Below are positions 30,472 to 38,360 of a stretch of DNA of 38,630 bases, in pieces. Location of the stretch: contig JABSSD010000090.1 of NCBI GenBank assembly GCA_013214575.1, positions 1-38,630 of the forward strand. Direction: 5' to 3'. Both the position numbers and the translations under genes were made by a program. The stretch is from Paracoccaceae bacterium. GTDB taxonomy: Bacteria; Pseudomonadota; Alphaproteobacteria; Rhodobacterales; Rhodobacteraceae. A model generated the notes under the pieces. It did not search any database, had not been told where the DNA came from, and saw only the letters and a program-made list of their open reading frames with translations. Numbering within the stretch: the first letter of the stretch is position 1; each line of letters begins with the position of its first letter.

Positions 30472-31527
30472 TTAAGAGGCGGCGCGCTGGACCATGCCAA
30501 ACAGGTCGCGCGGGTCATCCGGGTCGGCCAGCATATCCAGCTCAAAGAAGAAATCGCTGCCCTTGATCTGATCGCGGACATAGCGCAGCGCCGAGAAATC
30601 CTCGATGGCAAAACCAACGCTGTCGAACAGGGTAATCTGCTCGGCGCTGCTGCGGCCGGTTTTGGCACCGGTTATCACCTGCCATATTTCAGTGACTGGG
30701 AAATCCTCGGGCATCTGCTGAATTTCGCCCTCAACGCGGGTCTGGGGCGGGAATTCGACAAAGACATCGGAGCGCGACAGAATGCCGGCTGCCAGTTCGG
30801 TCTTGCCGGGACAATCGCCGCCGATGGCGTTGATGTGGACGCCGGCGCCAACCATGTTGTCGCTAAGGATAGTGGCGCTTTGTTTGTCAGCGGTGCAGGT
30901 GGTGAGGATTTGGGCGCCCTCAATTGCCTGTTCCGGGCTGGTGCAGATTACTACGTTCAAACCGGTGCCCGCCAGATTGGCGGCACATTTGGCGGTTGCA
31001 GCGGCATCCTTGTCATACAGCCGCACCGACGTGATGCCACAGATCGCCTTCATCGCCAGACTTTGGAATTCAGACTGAGCGCCATTGCCGATCATTGCCA
31101 TGGTGGTGGCGCCTTTGGGGGCCAGATATTTGGCCACCATAGCCGAGGTGGCGGCGGTGCGCAGGGCGGTCAGGATTGTCATCTCTGTCAGCAGCACCGG
31201 GTAGCCGGTGTAGACATCCGCCAGCAGCCCAAAGGCGGTAACGGTTTGCAGCCCCTCCGAGGTGTTCTTGGGGTGGCCGTTGACATATTTGAAGCCATAA
31301 GATTCGCCATCCGAGGTGGGCATCAGTTCGATCACCCCAACATCTGAGTGGCTGGCCACCCGCGGGGTCTTGTCGAACAGCTCCCAGCGCTTAAAGTCGT
31401 CTTCAACGTAGCCTGCCAGATCGCACAGCATTTGCTCGAGTCCGACATGATGAATGAGCCGCATCATGTTGTCGACGCTGACAAAAGGGACAAGGGCCTT
31501 TGCCGAGGGTTGGGTGTGTTTGGTCAT
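30472..31527 (-). CDS. Ornithine cyclodeaminase
   Basis: A 351-aa protein that converts ornithine to proline and ammonia with bound NAD+. Features: K80 in GFKYVNGHPKN (substrate site), TEMTILTALRTAATSAM (114-130), the Rossmann motif GNGAQSEF (147-154) and a catalytic Asp in CTADKQSATIL. Length and C-terminus (ADPDDPRDLFGMVQRA) fit the bacterial enzyme. The ATG overlaps the arginase stop (ATGA), so arginine, ornithine and proline conversions are coupled. Confidence 0.92.
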   Translation of the reverse strand: MTKHTQPSAKALVPFVSVDNMMRLIHHVGLEQMLCDLAGYVEDDFKRWELFDKTPRVASHSDVGVIELMPTSDGESYGFKYVNGHPKNTSEGLQTVTAFGLLADVYTGYPVLLTEMTILTALRTAATSAMVAKYLAPKGATTMAMIGNGAQSEFQSLAMKAICGITSVRLYDKDAAATAKCAANLAGTGLNVVICTSPEQAIEGAQILTTCTADKQSATILSDNMVGAGVHINAIGGDCPGKTELAAGILSRSDVFVEFPPQTRVEGEIQQMPEDFPVTEIWQVITGAKTGRSSAEQITLFDSVGFAIEDFSALRYVRDQIKGSDFFFELDMLADPDDPRDLFGMVQRAAS

Positions 31528-32450
31528 TGGTAGCTCCGGGTCGGTCGGTCAAATACGCGGCGACCAAGCGCCGAGGCGCAGAGGTCGACCATCAGATGTG
31601 CGGTGCGCCCGCGTTCATCCAGAAAGGGGTTCAGCTCGACCAGATCAAGCGAGGTCATCAGGCCGGAATCATGTAGCATTTCGCAAACCAGATGGGCCTC
31701 GCGGACGGTGGCGCCGCCGGGCACCGTGGTGCCAACAGCTGGCGCCACCGAGGGGTCGAGGAAATCAACGTCCAGCGACACGTGCAACATGCCATTGTGA
31801 CGGGCAACCTGCTCGAGAAACGCGGACAGTGGCCCGGCAATGCCGCCTTCGTCAATTTGGCGCATGTCAAAGCGGCGGATCGAGCTGGCCTCAAGCGCCA
31901 GGCGTTCCGGGGTGTCGACCGAGCGTAGCCCGATCATGCAGACATTCTCTTGCGGCACCGGGTTTGGCACCGGGGGGAAGCCGTCAAAATCGGCACGGCC
32001 GGTGAAATACCCCACCGGGGTGCCGTGCAGATTGCCGCTGTCGGTGGTGCGGGGGGTGTGAAAATCGGTATGCGCGTCGAGCCACAATACGAACTGAGGC
32101 CGTCCCTTGCTGGCGGCGTAATTGGCCACTCCGACAACTGATCCCAGCGACAGCGAGTGATCGCCTCCCAGGAAAATCGGCAGGCCACAATCCATCGCCT
32201 GTTCGGCGGTCTCGGCCAGTTTCTGGGTCCAGCCGATCGTTTCATTGGGGGCAAACAGCGGCCCTTCGGCACCGTCCGGCTCATGCGGGGCAGGCGAAAG
32301 GTTGCCGTAATCCTCGACCTGAAGACCCAGTCCGGTCAAGGCCGAGGCCAGTCCGGCCGTGCGCAGGGCATCCGGCCCCATCAGGCAGCCAGCCCGGCGT
32401 TTGCCGCTGTCGACGGGGGCGCCGATAAGGATACAGGTTTGCGGGGTCAC
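31524..32450 (-). CDS. rocF: Arginase
   Basis: A 308-aa ureohydrolase that splits arginine into ornithine and urea with a di-manganese centre. Metal-binding motifs: GGDHSLSLGS (95-104), DAHTDFHTP (125-133) and SLDVDFLDP further on. The start is a GTG at 32450 because AAGGAGG lies eight bases upstream and MTPQTCILIGAPVDSG is the usual family N-terminus; an ATG 81 nt upstream lacks such a site. First gene of the arginine operon, divergent from the Lrp-type regulator, with about 115 bp between them. Confidence 0.93.
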   Translation of the reverse strand: MTPQTCILIGAPVDSGKRRAGCLMGPDALRTAGLASALTGLGLQVEDYGNLSPAPHEPDGAEGPLFAPNETIGWTQKLAETAEQAMDCGLPIFLGGDHSLSLGSVVGVANYAASKGRPQFVLWLDAHTDFHTPRTTDSGNLHGTPVGYFTGRADFDGFPPVPNPVPQENVCMIGLRSVDTPERLALEASSIRRFDMRQIDEGGIAGPLSAFLEQVARHNGMLHVSLDVDFLDPSVAPAVGTTVPGGATVREAHLVCEMLHDSGLMTSLDLVELNPFLDERGRTAHLMVDLCASALGRRVFDRPTRSYQ

Positions 32451-32566
32451 GAGAATAGCCTCCTTGGCTTTGTCTTTGATTGGCCCCAACAAATCTCCGT
32501 TTTGTGGTGGAAGCCAGCGGTAAATTTGCACATAAGGGGCGGTGAATAGTCGAAGTGGAAATATTT

Positions 32567-32992
32567 ATGGACAAAACGGATGAGCGTCTGGTGTCGGCGC
32601 TGCGCCATGATGCGCGCGCGTCGCTGTCGGATCTGGCGTTGCAGCTGAGCCTGTCGCGGACCACGGTGCGGGCGCGGATTGAACGGCTGCAGAGCCGCGG
32701 CGACATTCTGGGGTTCACTGTGGTGGTCAAAGAGGACGTGCTGCGCGATCCGGTGCGCGGGCTGATGCTGATCGGCATCGAGGGGCGCGGGGCCAATCGG
32801 ATTACCCGTCAATTGCAGGGCATTCCCGAAGTGCGGGCCATCCATTCCACCAATGGCCGTTGGGATCTGATCGTCGAACTGGGCACCGAAACACTGGAAA
32901 CACTGGACATCGCACTGGCCAAAATCCGGACCTTTGACGGCATCGTCAGCAGCGAGACCAATCTGCTGCTGTCAACCAAGAAAGAGACCTGA
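32567..32992 (+). CDS. Lrp/AsnC-family regulator of the arginase operon
   Basis: A 141-aa regulator with an N-terminal winged HTH (about 5-55: LVSALRHDARASLSDLALQL, then SRTTVRARIERLQSRGDI) and a C-terminal RAM/ACT-like ligand domain (about 65-138: GLMLIGIEGRGANRITRQLQ, then VRAIHSTNGRWDLIVELGT). The ATG at 32567 is used; a GTG 12 nt upstream is possible. Its divergent position suggests that it senses an amino acid such as arginine or ornithine and controls rocF and the cyclodeaminase gene. Confidence 0.88.
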   Translation: MDKTDERLVSALRHDARASLSDLALQLSLSRTTVRARIERLQSRGDILGFTVVVKEDVLRDPVRGLMLIGIEGRGANRITRQLQGIPEVRAIHSTNGRWDLIVELGTETLETLDIALAKIRTFDGIVSSETNLLLSTKKET

Positions 32993-33017
32993 GACCGCTT
33001 TGACAGGGGCTCAGGTC
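32986..33017. terminator. Hairpin between convergent Lrp-type and dsbB genes
   Basis: Inverted repeat gacctgag / ctcaggtc with a 16-nt loop, overlapping the Lrp stop codon and preceding the dsbB stop. It has no T-run, so the terminator call is tentative. Confidence 0.35.
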
Positions 33018-33025
33018 TGGTAAGT

Positions 33026-33484
33026 TCAGCGGCGGCTGTTTGCCGCTGCAATCCAGAGGCCAACCAGCACCAGTGATGCGATGGCATTCCATGAGGCCAT
33101 CGACAGGCTGAACATCTCCCAGGGGACCTCGTCACAGCGCACCAGCGGCGCCCCCATGATCTGTTGCATCAACTGCTCGGGCGTCAGGTTTGCGATCGGG
33201 CCCGAGGTGCAGGTGGTGGGGCCTTCCCACCAGCTCCGCTCGACGCCGGAATGGTAGAGGCCAATAGCCGCTGTTGCCAGCGCCGCCAGCGCCCCCAGAT
33301 AGGGCAATATGGCGCCGGGGATCAGCAGCGCCAGCACACCGATTCCGGCGGCGGCGACATGGGGATAGCGTTGCCAGTAACACAGTTTGCAGGGCGGCAT
33401 GTCACCGATGTACTGAAAACCAAGGGCGCCCAAAAGCAGGGCTGCAGAGCCGCCGGCAGCGGCAAGAATTAATAAACGACGCAT
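33026..33484 (-). CDS. dsbB: Disulfide bond formation protein B
   Basis: A 152-aa inner-membrane protein that reoxidises DsbA and passes electrons to quinone. Four membrane helices are visible. The two periplasmic cysteine pairs are C32/C35 in PPCKLCYWQRYPH and C92/C117 (PTTCTSG and LVRCDE). Three bases separate it from the DedA-family gene upstream, so they are co-transcribed. Confidence 0.93.
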   Translation of the reverse strand: MRRLLILAAAGGSAALLLGALGFQYIGDMPPCKLCYWQRYPHVAAAGIGVLALLIPGAILPYLGALAALATAAIGLYHSGVERSWWEGPTTCTSGPIANLTPEQLMQQIMGAPLVRCDEVPWEMFSLSMASWNAIASLVLVGLWIAAANSRR

Positions 33485-33487
33485 GGG

Positions 33488-34066
33488 TCAGAGATACCTA
33501 AGTGCAAAAAATCCACCGAACAGCAGCACGACAAAGACCGTAAAGACAAGCCCCAAACGGTTTTCAATGAAGTCACGAATTGGTGTGCCGAACTTCCAAA
33601 GCAGTGCAGCAACAAGGAAAAACCGCATTGCCCGCGCCAGTATCGCCGTCGCCACAAAGGTGCCCAGTGGCATGCTGGTCCAGCCGGACATGATGGTGAT
33701 CACCTTGAAGGGGAACGGGGTGACGCCAGCGCCCAGCACTGCCCAAAAGCCAAAATCGTTGAACTTGGTTCGAAAGGTCTCCATCGCGTCGGCTTTTCCC
33801 ATCGCCTCCAGAATGGGCTGGCCGAGACTTTCGTAGAAGAAGGCGCCGATGCCATAGCCCAGCAATCCGCCCAGAACCGAGGCAACAAGGGCGATCAGCG
33901 CAATCAGCCAGGCGCGTGACGGGCGGGCCAGAATCATCGGGATCATCAGAACATCTGGCGGGATCGGGAACACCGAACTCTCAATGAAAGCCACCGCCGC
34001 CAACCACCAGAGGGCATGTGGGTGATCGGCCAAAGCCATCGTCCAGTTATAGGTTCTGCGCAGCAT
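33488..34066 (-). CDS. DedA/VTT-family membrane protein (YqaA-like)
   Basis: A 192-aa membrane protein with the SNARE-associated/VTT fold: FIESSVFPIPPDVLMIPMIL near 28-47 with its conserved E and P residues, GGLLGYGIGAFFYESLGQP (66-84) and GVTPFPFKVITIMSGW. Members of this superfamily are linked to lipid scrambling and membrane homeostasis. It forms an operon with dsbB. Exact function is unproven. Confidence 0.88.
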   Translation of the reverse strand: MLRRTYNWTMALADHPHALWWLAAVAFIESSVFPIPPDVLMIPMILARPSRAWLIALIALVASVLGGLLGYGIGAFFYESLGQPILEAMGKADAMETFRTKFNDFGFWAVLGAGVTPFPFKVITIMSGWTSMPLGTFVATAILARAMRFFLVAALLWKFGTPIRDFIENRLGLVFTVFVVLLFGGFFALRYL

Positions 34067-34219
34067 GTGAATAGATGTCCTGTTGCCGGGTACAAAAGGT
34101 TGAACACCGCGGGCAGGGGCAGGTCAACAAGGGCGGCAGGAAAACTGTCAAATTGTTGTGCTTCGATGGGGTTTTATCTCTGGACCTCTGCTGCTGGCTT
34201 GGATAGAGAGTGCGTCGAG

Positions 34220-34305
34220 GCCCAAGTGGCGGAATGGTAGACGCAGGGGATTCAAAATCCCCCGTCCTAACGGATGTGCCGGTTCGAGTCCGGCCTTGGG
34301 TACCA
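34220..34305 (+). tRNA. tRNA-Leu (anticodon CAA)
   Basis: An 86-nt class II tRNA including an encoded CCA. The acceptor gcccaag pairs with cttgggt (G-T at the end), the D-arm contains gcggaatggtagacgc, the anticodon stem ggggA/Tcccc encloses ttcaaaa with CAA, a long variable arm cgtcctaacggatg follows, and the T-arm is gccggttcgagtccggc. It decodes UUG. The 3' half is the probable attachment site of the element to the right. Confidence 0.95.
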
Positions 34306-34310
34306 CAGTA

Positions 34311-34350
34311 AAAACAGGGAGTTGGCGGAAGCTGCTCTCTGTTTTTTCTT
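34311..34350 (+). terminator. Intrinsic terminator of the tRNA-Leu gene
   Basis: A stem of aaaacagggag with ctctctgtttt (one G-T pair), 13-nt loop, followed by a T-rich run (ttttttctttt). It starts six bases after the tRNA CCA and is a good rho-independent terminator. Confidence 0.8.
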
Positions 34351-34357
34351 TTGGGGT

Positions 34358-34387
34358 GGTACTCACATGGTACTCACATGGTACTCG
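34358..34387. repeat. 11-bp direct repeats between tRNA and integrase gene
   Basis: Two exact copies and a partial third of ggtactcacat with an 11-bp period, ending about 10 bp from the integrase stop. By place they may be arm-type integrase sites or part of attL, which is inference. Confidence 0.6.
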
Positions 34388-34395
34388 TTGCGTTC

Positions 34396-35595
34396 TTATC
34401 GCTTAGATCTGAGCCGAACGACGTTGTTTGCAGCGCCTGAACGATCACGGGCATAAATGTCTGTTGTTGTCCCCTGAGTGTGTTGAGCTGCATGTTGCAA
34501 GGTATATGGATCGACCAGAGTTTTCGCCTCTGTGATACCGCCTGACCGCGTGTCCCGAATCTGCAGTTCTTCAGGAAGCCCGAGGTCACGCACGATGGCC
34601 TTGAACGTTCGGGTGATCACGTGATTTTTTGGTGGTCGACCATTTTTGAGTACAATCACCGGCCCAGCTCTCTGATCCCTAGGGATCTCCGATAAGCGCC
34701 GACGGATGTCAGGCGTGTTGGTTAGATCAAAGGAGTAAGGATCTGGCATGCTGTCTCGTGTTTTGCTGATCACCTTTGAGAATGTGGTCAGGTCAGAATC
34801 AAACATGTCCCAGGTAAGTCCATCCACCCAGATCTGACCGTCCGTCTGGATACCTCCCTCTCTTCCTTCTGAGGGCTCCCACTGACCGTAGACATCTACT
34901 CCGCGAAGCATGAACTCGAAACGAATAAGCACGGCTAGGGCGATGTTCGGCAGTTTCCTTTTATCCGCTTCTGCAACGATTGCTTCGACGTGTGGCCGGG
35001 TGATAAATGTGCTGCGCCTAGCTGGTGTCTTAATCCGCATTTCTTCTCGGATGGCCTTGATGCCCCGGCACTCTCTAACGCCGATCTTGATGCCGTGCGA
35101 GAGAGCCAGCCCCCAATGCGTGAACCACTTTTTGATGTAGTGAGTGGACCGCCCGTTGTCTGCCATGGACTTCTTCCACCCCATGATCCGGATGTAATCC
35201 GTTTCGGCTATCAAGACATCGGCAATGGCTTCTTCGATTTTTGCCAAGACTTTCAAGTATTGGAGCCTTGTCGATGCGCGGACACCGTGGATGTCGCTGA
35301 ACTCGTCGCTTTTGTACCGAGCAATGAGCCAGCCCCATGTGCCGGGCTGCCTTCCATTGGCGACACCATCGTGCCACTGGAGCATTTCACGTGTGAGGGC
35401 GCGGCATTGCCTGGCCCGCTCGAGGTCCTGACCATCACCCTCGCGGCCCAATAGAGTGTAGGTTTTGATGGCGTAACCGGCGTCCAGATATTTTTTTGGA
35501 GGTCTCCAAAAATACTGACCTCGGCCTTTCCGGTGTTTCATGCACGGCGCATAAAGCGGCTCGCTATCGTTCCATAATGATTGATCAAAATGCAT
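34396..35595 (-). CDS. int: Tyrosine-type integrase
   Basis: A 399-aa site-specific recombinase. The N-terminal half (about 85-185) is a SAM-like core-binding domain and the C-terminal half the catalytic domain. Visible catalytic residues: R231 (FMLRGVD), R350 (IRDTRSGG), H372 (AAQHTQGTTTDIY) and nucleophile Y381. The usual His three residues before the second Arg is Arg here (R347). AGGAGG six bases before ATG 35595 fixes the start. It is transcribed towards the tRNA-Leu, its presumed target. The start overlaps the excisionase-like gene by 11 bp. Confidence 0.9.
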   Translation of the reverse strand: MHFDQSLWNDSEPLYAPCMKHRKGRGQYFWRPPKKYLDAGYAIKTYTLLGREGDGQDLERARQCRALTREMLQWHDGVANGRQPGTWGWLIARYKSDEFSDIHGVRASTRLQYLKVLAKIEEAIADVLIAETDYIRIMGWKKSMADNGRSTHYIKKWFTHWGLALSHGIKIGVRECRGIKAIREEMRIKTPARRSTFITRPHVEAIVAEADKRKLPNIALAVLIRFEFMLRGVDVYGQWEPSEGREGGIQTDGQIWVDGLTWDMFDSDLTTFSKVISKTRDSMPDPYSFDLTNTPDIRRRLSEIPRDQRAGPVIVLKNGRPPKNHVITRTFKAIVRDLGLPEELQIRDTRSGGITEAKTLVDPYTLQHAAQHTQGTTTDIYARDRSGAANNVVRLRSKR

Positions 35596-35833
35596 TGTGG
35601 TCCTCCTGGTTGGTTTCCTTCAATCGTTCAGAGCGCGCCGTCATTGTTGTTAAATTCCTTTGACGCGCCCATTCCTCAATAGCCTCAAGATGGCGGAGAC
35701 CGATCGCTGGGTCAATTTTGGGTAATCCGTACTGGCGTTCCAGGTCAGTTGAATTTGACCGGAGCCATGTCACATTGTGCCCGAGCAACCTAGCGACTTC
35801 CACTTCCTTCACGTACAGCCGTGGTGCTCCCAT
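35585..35833 (-). CDS. Small excisionase-like DNA-binding protein
   Basis: An 82-aa protein with a MerR/AlpA-like helix-turn-helix start (VKEVEVARLLGHNVTWLRSN, then GLPKIDPAIGLRHLEAIEEW) like small proteins that precede phage integrases and serve as excisionases. ATG 35833 is chosen because GGAGG lies eight bases upstream. Immediately upstream of, and overlapping, the integrase gene. Function is inferred from layout and position. Confidence 0.7.
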   Translation of the reverse strand: MGAPRLYVKEVEVARLLGHNVTWLRSNSTDLERQYGLPKIDPAIGLRHLEAIEEWARQRNLTTMTARSERLKETNQEDHNAF

Positions 35834-35885
35834 CACTCACCCTCCGATAGGGCGCGGAGACCTTCGGGGGTGTTGGTTGGGTCAG

Positions 35886-36626
35886 TCATGCTGCGTCGCT
35901 CATTTGATCGATATTGCAGAGGTGCGGGCGGAATCTGACGGCCACCACCCAGGGGTTCGCCGCCCAGCTTATATCCGGGCCGTCTGGTGTGCGGGGCTTG
36001 CCGTTGATGCTGTCCCAGAGGTCTTTGAGGGCTGCCTTGGCGGACGTGAACCTGATTTCAGCGTGTTTGTGATAGTCGAACAAGCCCGGCTCGGTCTGAG
36101 TGATGCCTTCAGCGACCGCATCCGCTTCGCTGATGTCCTGCAATCGCTGCACCCGCACCTCGGTCACATTTAGTGTCAGGCGAGAGGCCCAGCGTGGCAT
36201 GTGCATGGAGGCGCGAGTTCTGCCCCTAGTCATCATCTCGCACGACATTACTCTAATGTTGCCATCAGCCAGATATCCGACCGGCTCGTATTGGCTGACT
36301 TCGCGTGGGGGAAGCTTGTTCATTTGTCCGCATAAGCACCACGCTTCACGCATCCAGAGACGGTCACCGGGAGCGTAGGGCACTTTGTAGTCAGGGATTA
36401 CTCCGCAACCGTTGCTGCCCATCGTGATGTTGAGGTGGTCGCGGCCTTTAACTTGGATCGTATCAACAAAGCACTCGCGCTTGACGTCTTCGTGCTCGAT
36501 CTGGAACGTATCTGGCTGCGGTTTCATGACCCGGCGTGTTTGGGTCTTCCCTGCACCGGGGCTCTGGATCTCCCGCAGGATGGCCTGAACCATCGGTGCG
36601 CTGAAAAGTATAGGGCGGTCAGCCAT
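35886..36626 (-). CDS. Phage ASCH-domain-like protein
   Basis: A 246-aa protein of a family common in phages: RPILFSAPMVQAILREIQSP followed by KTQTRRVMKP, then VPYAPGDRLWMREAWCL, MPRWASRLTLNVTEVRVQRL and a C-terminal WVVAVRFRPH. The layout fits the ASCH/PUA-like RNA- or nucleic-acid-binding fold. The role in phages is unknown. I use ATG 36626, which overlaps the preceding gene's end by 8 bp, instead of an upstream start 168 nt inside that gene. Coupling to the methyltransferase-like gene suggests joint use. Confidence 0.8.
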   Translation of the reverse strand: MADRPILFSAPMVQAILREIQSPGAGKTQTRRVMKPQPDTFQIEHEDVKRECFVDTIQVKGRDHLNITMGSNGCGVIPDYKVPYAPGDRLWMREAWCLCGQMNKLPPREVSQYEPVGYLADGNIRVMSCEMMTRGRTRASMHMPRWASRLTLNVTEVRVQRLQDISEADAVAEGITQTEPGLFDYHKHAEIRFTSAKAALKDLWDSINGKPRTPDGPDISWAANPWVVAVRFRPHLCNIDQMSDAA

Positions 36627-38082
36627 TGCAGGCCTCTTTCTGTTCGGGGTGGGTGTCGGCGACCAGGTGGGCGCAGTTGGCAGCCGCCAGTGCGCGGGCA
36701 ATGCCAGGGCAGACACTGTTGCCGACGCAGCTAACCTGCTGGTGCTTGGTGAAGGGTTTGAACGTCCAGTCTTCGCCGTCCTGGTGCCAGACACCTTCGA
36801 TCACGTAGTCAGACGGAAACCCTTGGGCGTTGAATAGCTCGCGCGGGGTCAGCATCCGCATACCGATGTCGACCACCACGTATGCGGTGGCCTTGATGGT
36901 GACAGTGACAAACTCTCCCCCATCCCAGACGCCTTGGCTGCGCAGGAACTCGGCCACTTCGCGGGCCCGGTCGTGATGTTCGCCCGAGAACTCCGGCGCT
37001 GCCAGCTCGGCTTGCATGTGACCCATGCGGTCCTTGACTGTGACCGTGTGCAGAGGTTCGTCGCTGCGGGCCCCGTCGCCAGTGCCATAGTATTTGGCAA
37101 TCCATGGCGCGATCAATCCAGACTTACCTCCGCCGCCTGCCGTCACTGTGCCAAGCGGATCGCTGATTGCGTGGCCGGTGCTCTGGCCAAAGTGCCGGGC
37201 GATCAATGGAGCAATCACGCTTTGCTGCGATCCTGTGGCGGTGAGGGTGGAAATGGGTGCGTTGATAGCGCGGCCCGGGTTGTGCCCGGCTCGGGCTTTG
37301 TTGTGCTGCGCCAGATAGGGGGCGATTACCGCGTTCTGATCTTTGTTGCTGGCGGTAATCGTATGGTGGGGCCCAATAATGTCGCGCGATCGGCCACCCT
37401 GTTGGGCGTAGGTCAGTACCGGGGCGATGATGCTCAGGCCGCTGGCGCTGGTGATTGTCCGGGCCGGTTCCTGTGTATCCCAGACGTTGGGCCCTCTGCC
37501 GGTGGTTTTGCTGTTTGCCACATTCATCAGGACTGGCGAGATAAGCGCCGAATGGCCACCACCGGCTAGAACGGTTGGGTGCGGGTTTTCGATCGAGCAA
37601 GAGCGGCGGGCTGAATTTTTCAGACTCAATAGATGTGGGGCGATGATACCCAATGGCGCCGCGCCGCCCGGCTTCTTGATCCAGCTGTTTGCCGTGATCG
37701 TCGCCAGCGGGTCGCGTAGATCCTGACCGGTGGCGCCAGAGTTGAACCGCTGGACTGAGGGCGCAGTGATCTTGCCGCCCGGCACCTCGACCACATAGCC
37801 GTTGGCTGTGTCCTGCAGGGAGTGTTCGGGGCTCAGCGCGTAGCCTTTGGTGCGAGCGTAGCTGCGCACACGGGCTATGATGCCGTTGGTGGTCTCTGAC
37901 TGGTGCGCAGGGGGGCGGATGCGTTCGAAATCAACCGCCTGGCCACGTTCTGCTTTCAGGATTTCCCAAGACGTCTGAAAAAGCGATGGGATATCGTAAA
38001 ATTGATCGGGGTTGGTCAGAATTTCCCGCGCAGAGGCGATCTGCTGATGTGTCAGAATGCGTGTTTTCTCTGATGCTGTCAT
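36619..38082 (-). CDS. Cytosine-methyltransferase-like protein lacking the catalytic half
   Basis: A 487-aa protein. Residues about 121-350 hold roughly seven degenerate repeats of 32-43 aa, each with a P-xx-T[IVL][TL]A core followed by a [LI]IAP-x[LI] segment (for example EPARTITSASGLSIIAP, DPLGTVTAGG). This is the region inserted between motifs VIII and IX of many phage C5 methyltransferases and holding target recognition. Motif IX-like RMLTPRELFNAQGFP (409-423) and motif X-like QVSCVGNSVCPGIARAL (449-465) follow. Motif I (FAGxGG), the catalytic PCQ of motif IV and ENV of motif VI are absent; the first 100 residues are unrelated. It may pair with a separate catalytic subunit, or act only in DNA binding. 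Its promoter region carries repeats at 38117-38163. Confidence 0.78.
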   Translation of the reverse strand: MTASEKTRILTHQQIASAREILTNPDQFYDIPSLFQTSWEILKAERGQAVDFERIRPPAHQSETTNGIIARVRSYARTKGYALSPEHSLQDTANGYVVEVPGGKITAPSVQRFNSGATGQDLRDPLATITANSWIKKPGGAAPLGIIAPHLLSLKNSARRSCSIENPHPTVLAGGGHSALISPVLMNVANSKTTGRGPNVWDTQEPARTITSASGLSIIAPVLTYAQQGGRSRDIIGPHHTITASNKDQNAVIAPYLAQHNKARAGHNPGRAINAPISTLTATGSQQSVIAPLIARHFGQSTGHAISDPLGTVTAGGGGKSGLIAPWIAKYYGTGDGARSDEPLHTVTVKDRMGHMQAELAAPEFSGEHHDRAREVAEFLRSQGVWDGGEFVTVTIKATAYVVVDIGMRMLTPRELFNAQGFPSDYVIEGVWHQDGEDWTFKPFTKHQQVSCVGNSVCPGIARALAAANCAHLVADTHPEQKEACNG

Positions 38083-38116
38083 GGCTTCATCTCCCGTTTC
38101 CTCGAAACGATAATGT

Positions 38117-38163
38117 ATCCACTTTTTGTGGATAACAACAAGACAAATTCACAAAAGGTGGAT
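38117..38163. promoter_or_regulatory. Operator-like repeats upstream of the methyltransferase-like gene
   Basis: A perfect palindrome with a 5-nt spacer, atccac-ttttt-gtggat (38117-38133), is followed by a second, partial copy in inverse orientation (cacaaaaggtggat, 38150-38163). They begin about 35 bp upstream of the ATG, and the region is A/T-rich as expected for a promoter. The binding protein is not identified. Confidence 0.5.
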
Positions 38164-38264
38164 TTTACATCACTCCCCGTCAAAACTATCACAGCGACCA
38201 ACGTTCACCTGGACACAATCTGGGCTATACAGACCTTGCTTCGGCCTAGCTCTTAGGGTGCTTT

Positions 38265-38320
38265 CGGCCCTGACCTGCCGTTCGTGACAAACCCGTCTAA
38301 CGGCAGCTTCCAGCCCTAAG
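38265..38320. repeat. Dispersed repeat family C, copy 2
   Basis: The first 40 bases are identical to 2744-2783 in cargo block 1 of the prophage, and similarity continues to about 38320. It lies just downstream of the cut RTX gene. The 38164-38264 interval shows no gene. Confidence 0.85.
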
Positions 38321-38360
38321 CGGACCTGGCACCGAAACCTATCGCCGCAAGAGCGGACCT

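Larger units (their letters stand above)
34306..38360. mobile_element. tRNA-Leu-associated integrative element, left portion or remnant
   Basis: A tyrosine integrase, an excisionase-like gene and two phage-type genes (ASCH protein and methyltransferase-like protein) directly follow the tRNA. This is typical of prophages or islands integrated at a tRNA 3' end. The right boundary is unknown: the coordinate used is the end of the RTX fragment, which may be host or element DNA. The distal attachment copy was not seen in the window. Confidence 0.7.

Noticed and set aside
34358-34387. A CRISPR array
   Set aside because: Repeats are 11 bp, tandem and without spacers. The 42-bp repeats at 27138-27222 are also without spacers. 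No cas genes are seen.
36627-36794. N-terminal extension of the ASCH protein
   Set aside because: It would lie wholly within the methyltransferase-like gene and reads as a low-complexity Ser/Pro/Thr sequence. The ATG at 36626 matches the family start.
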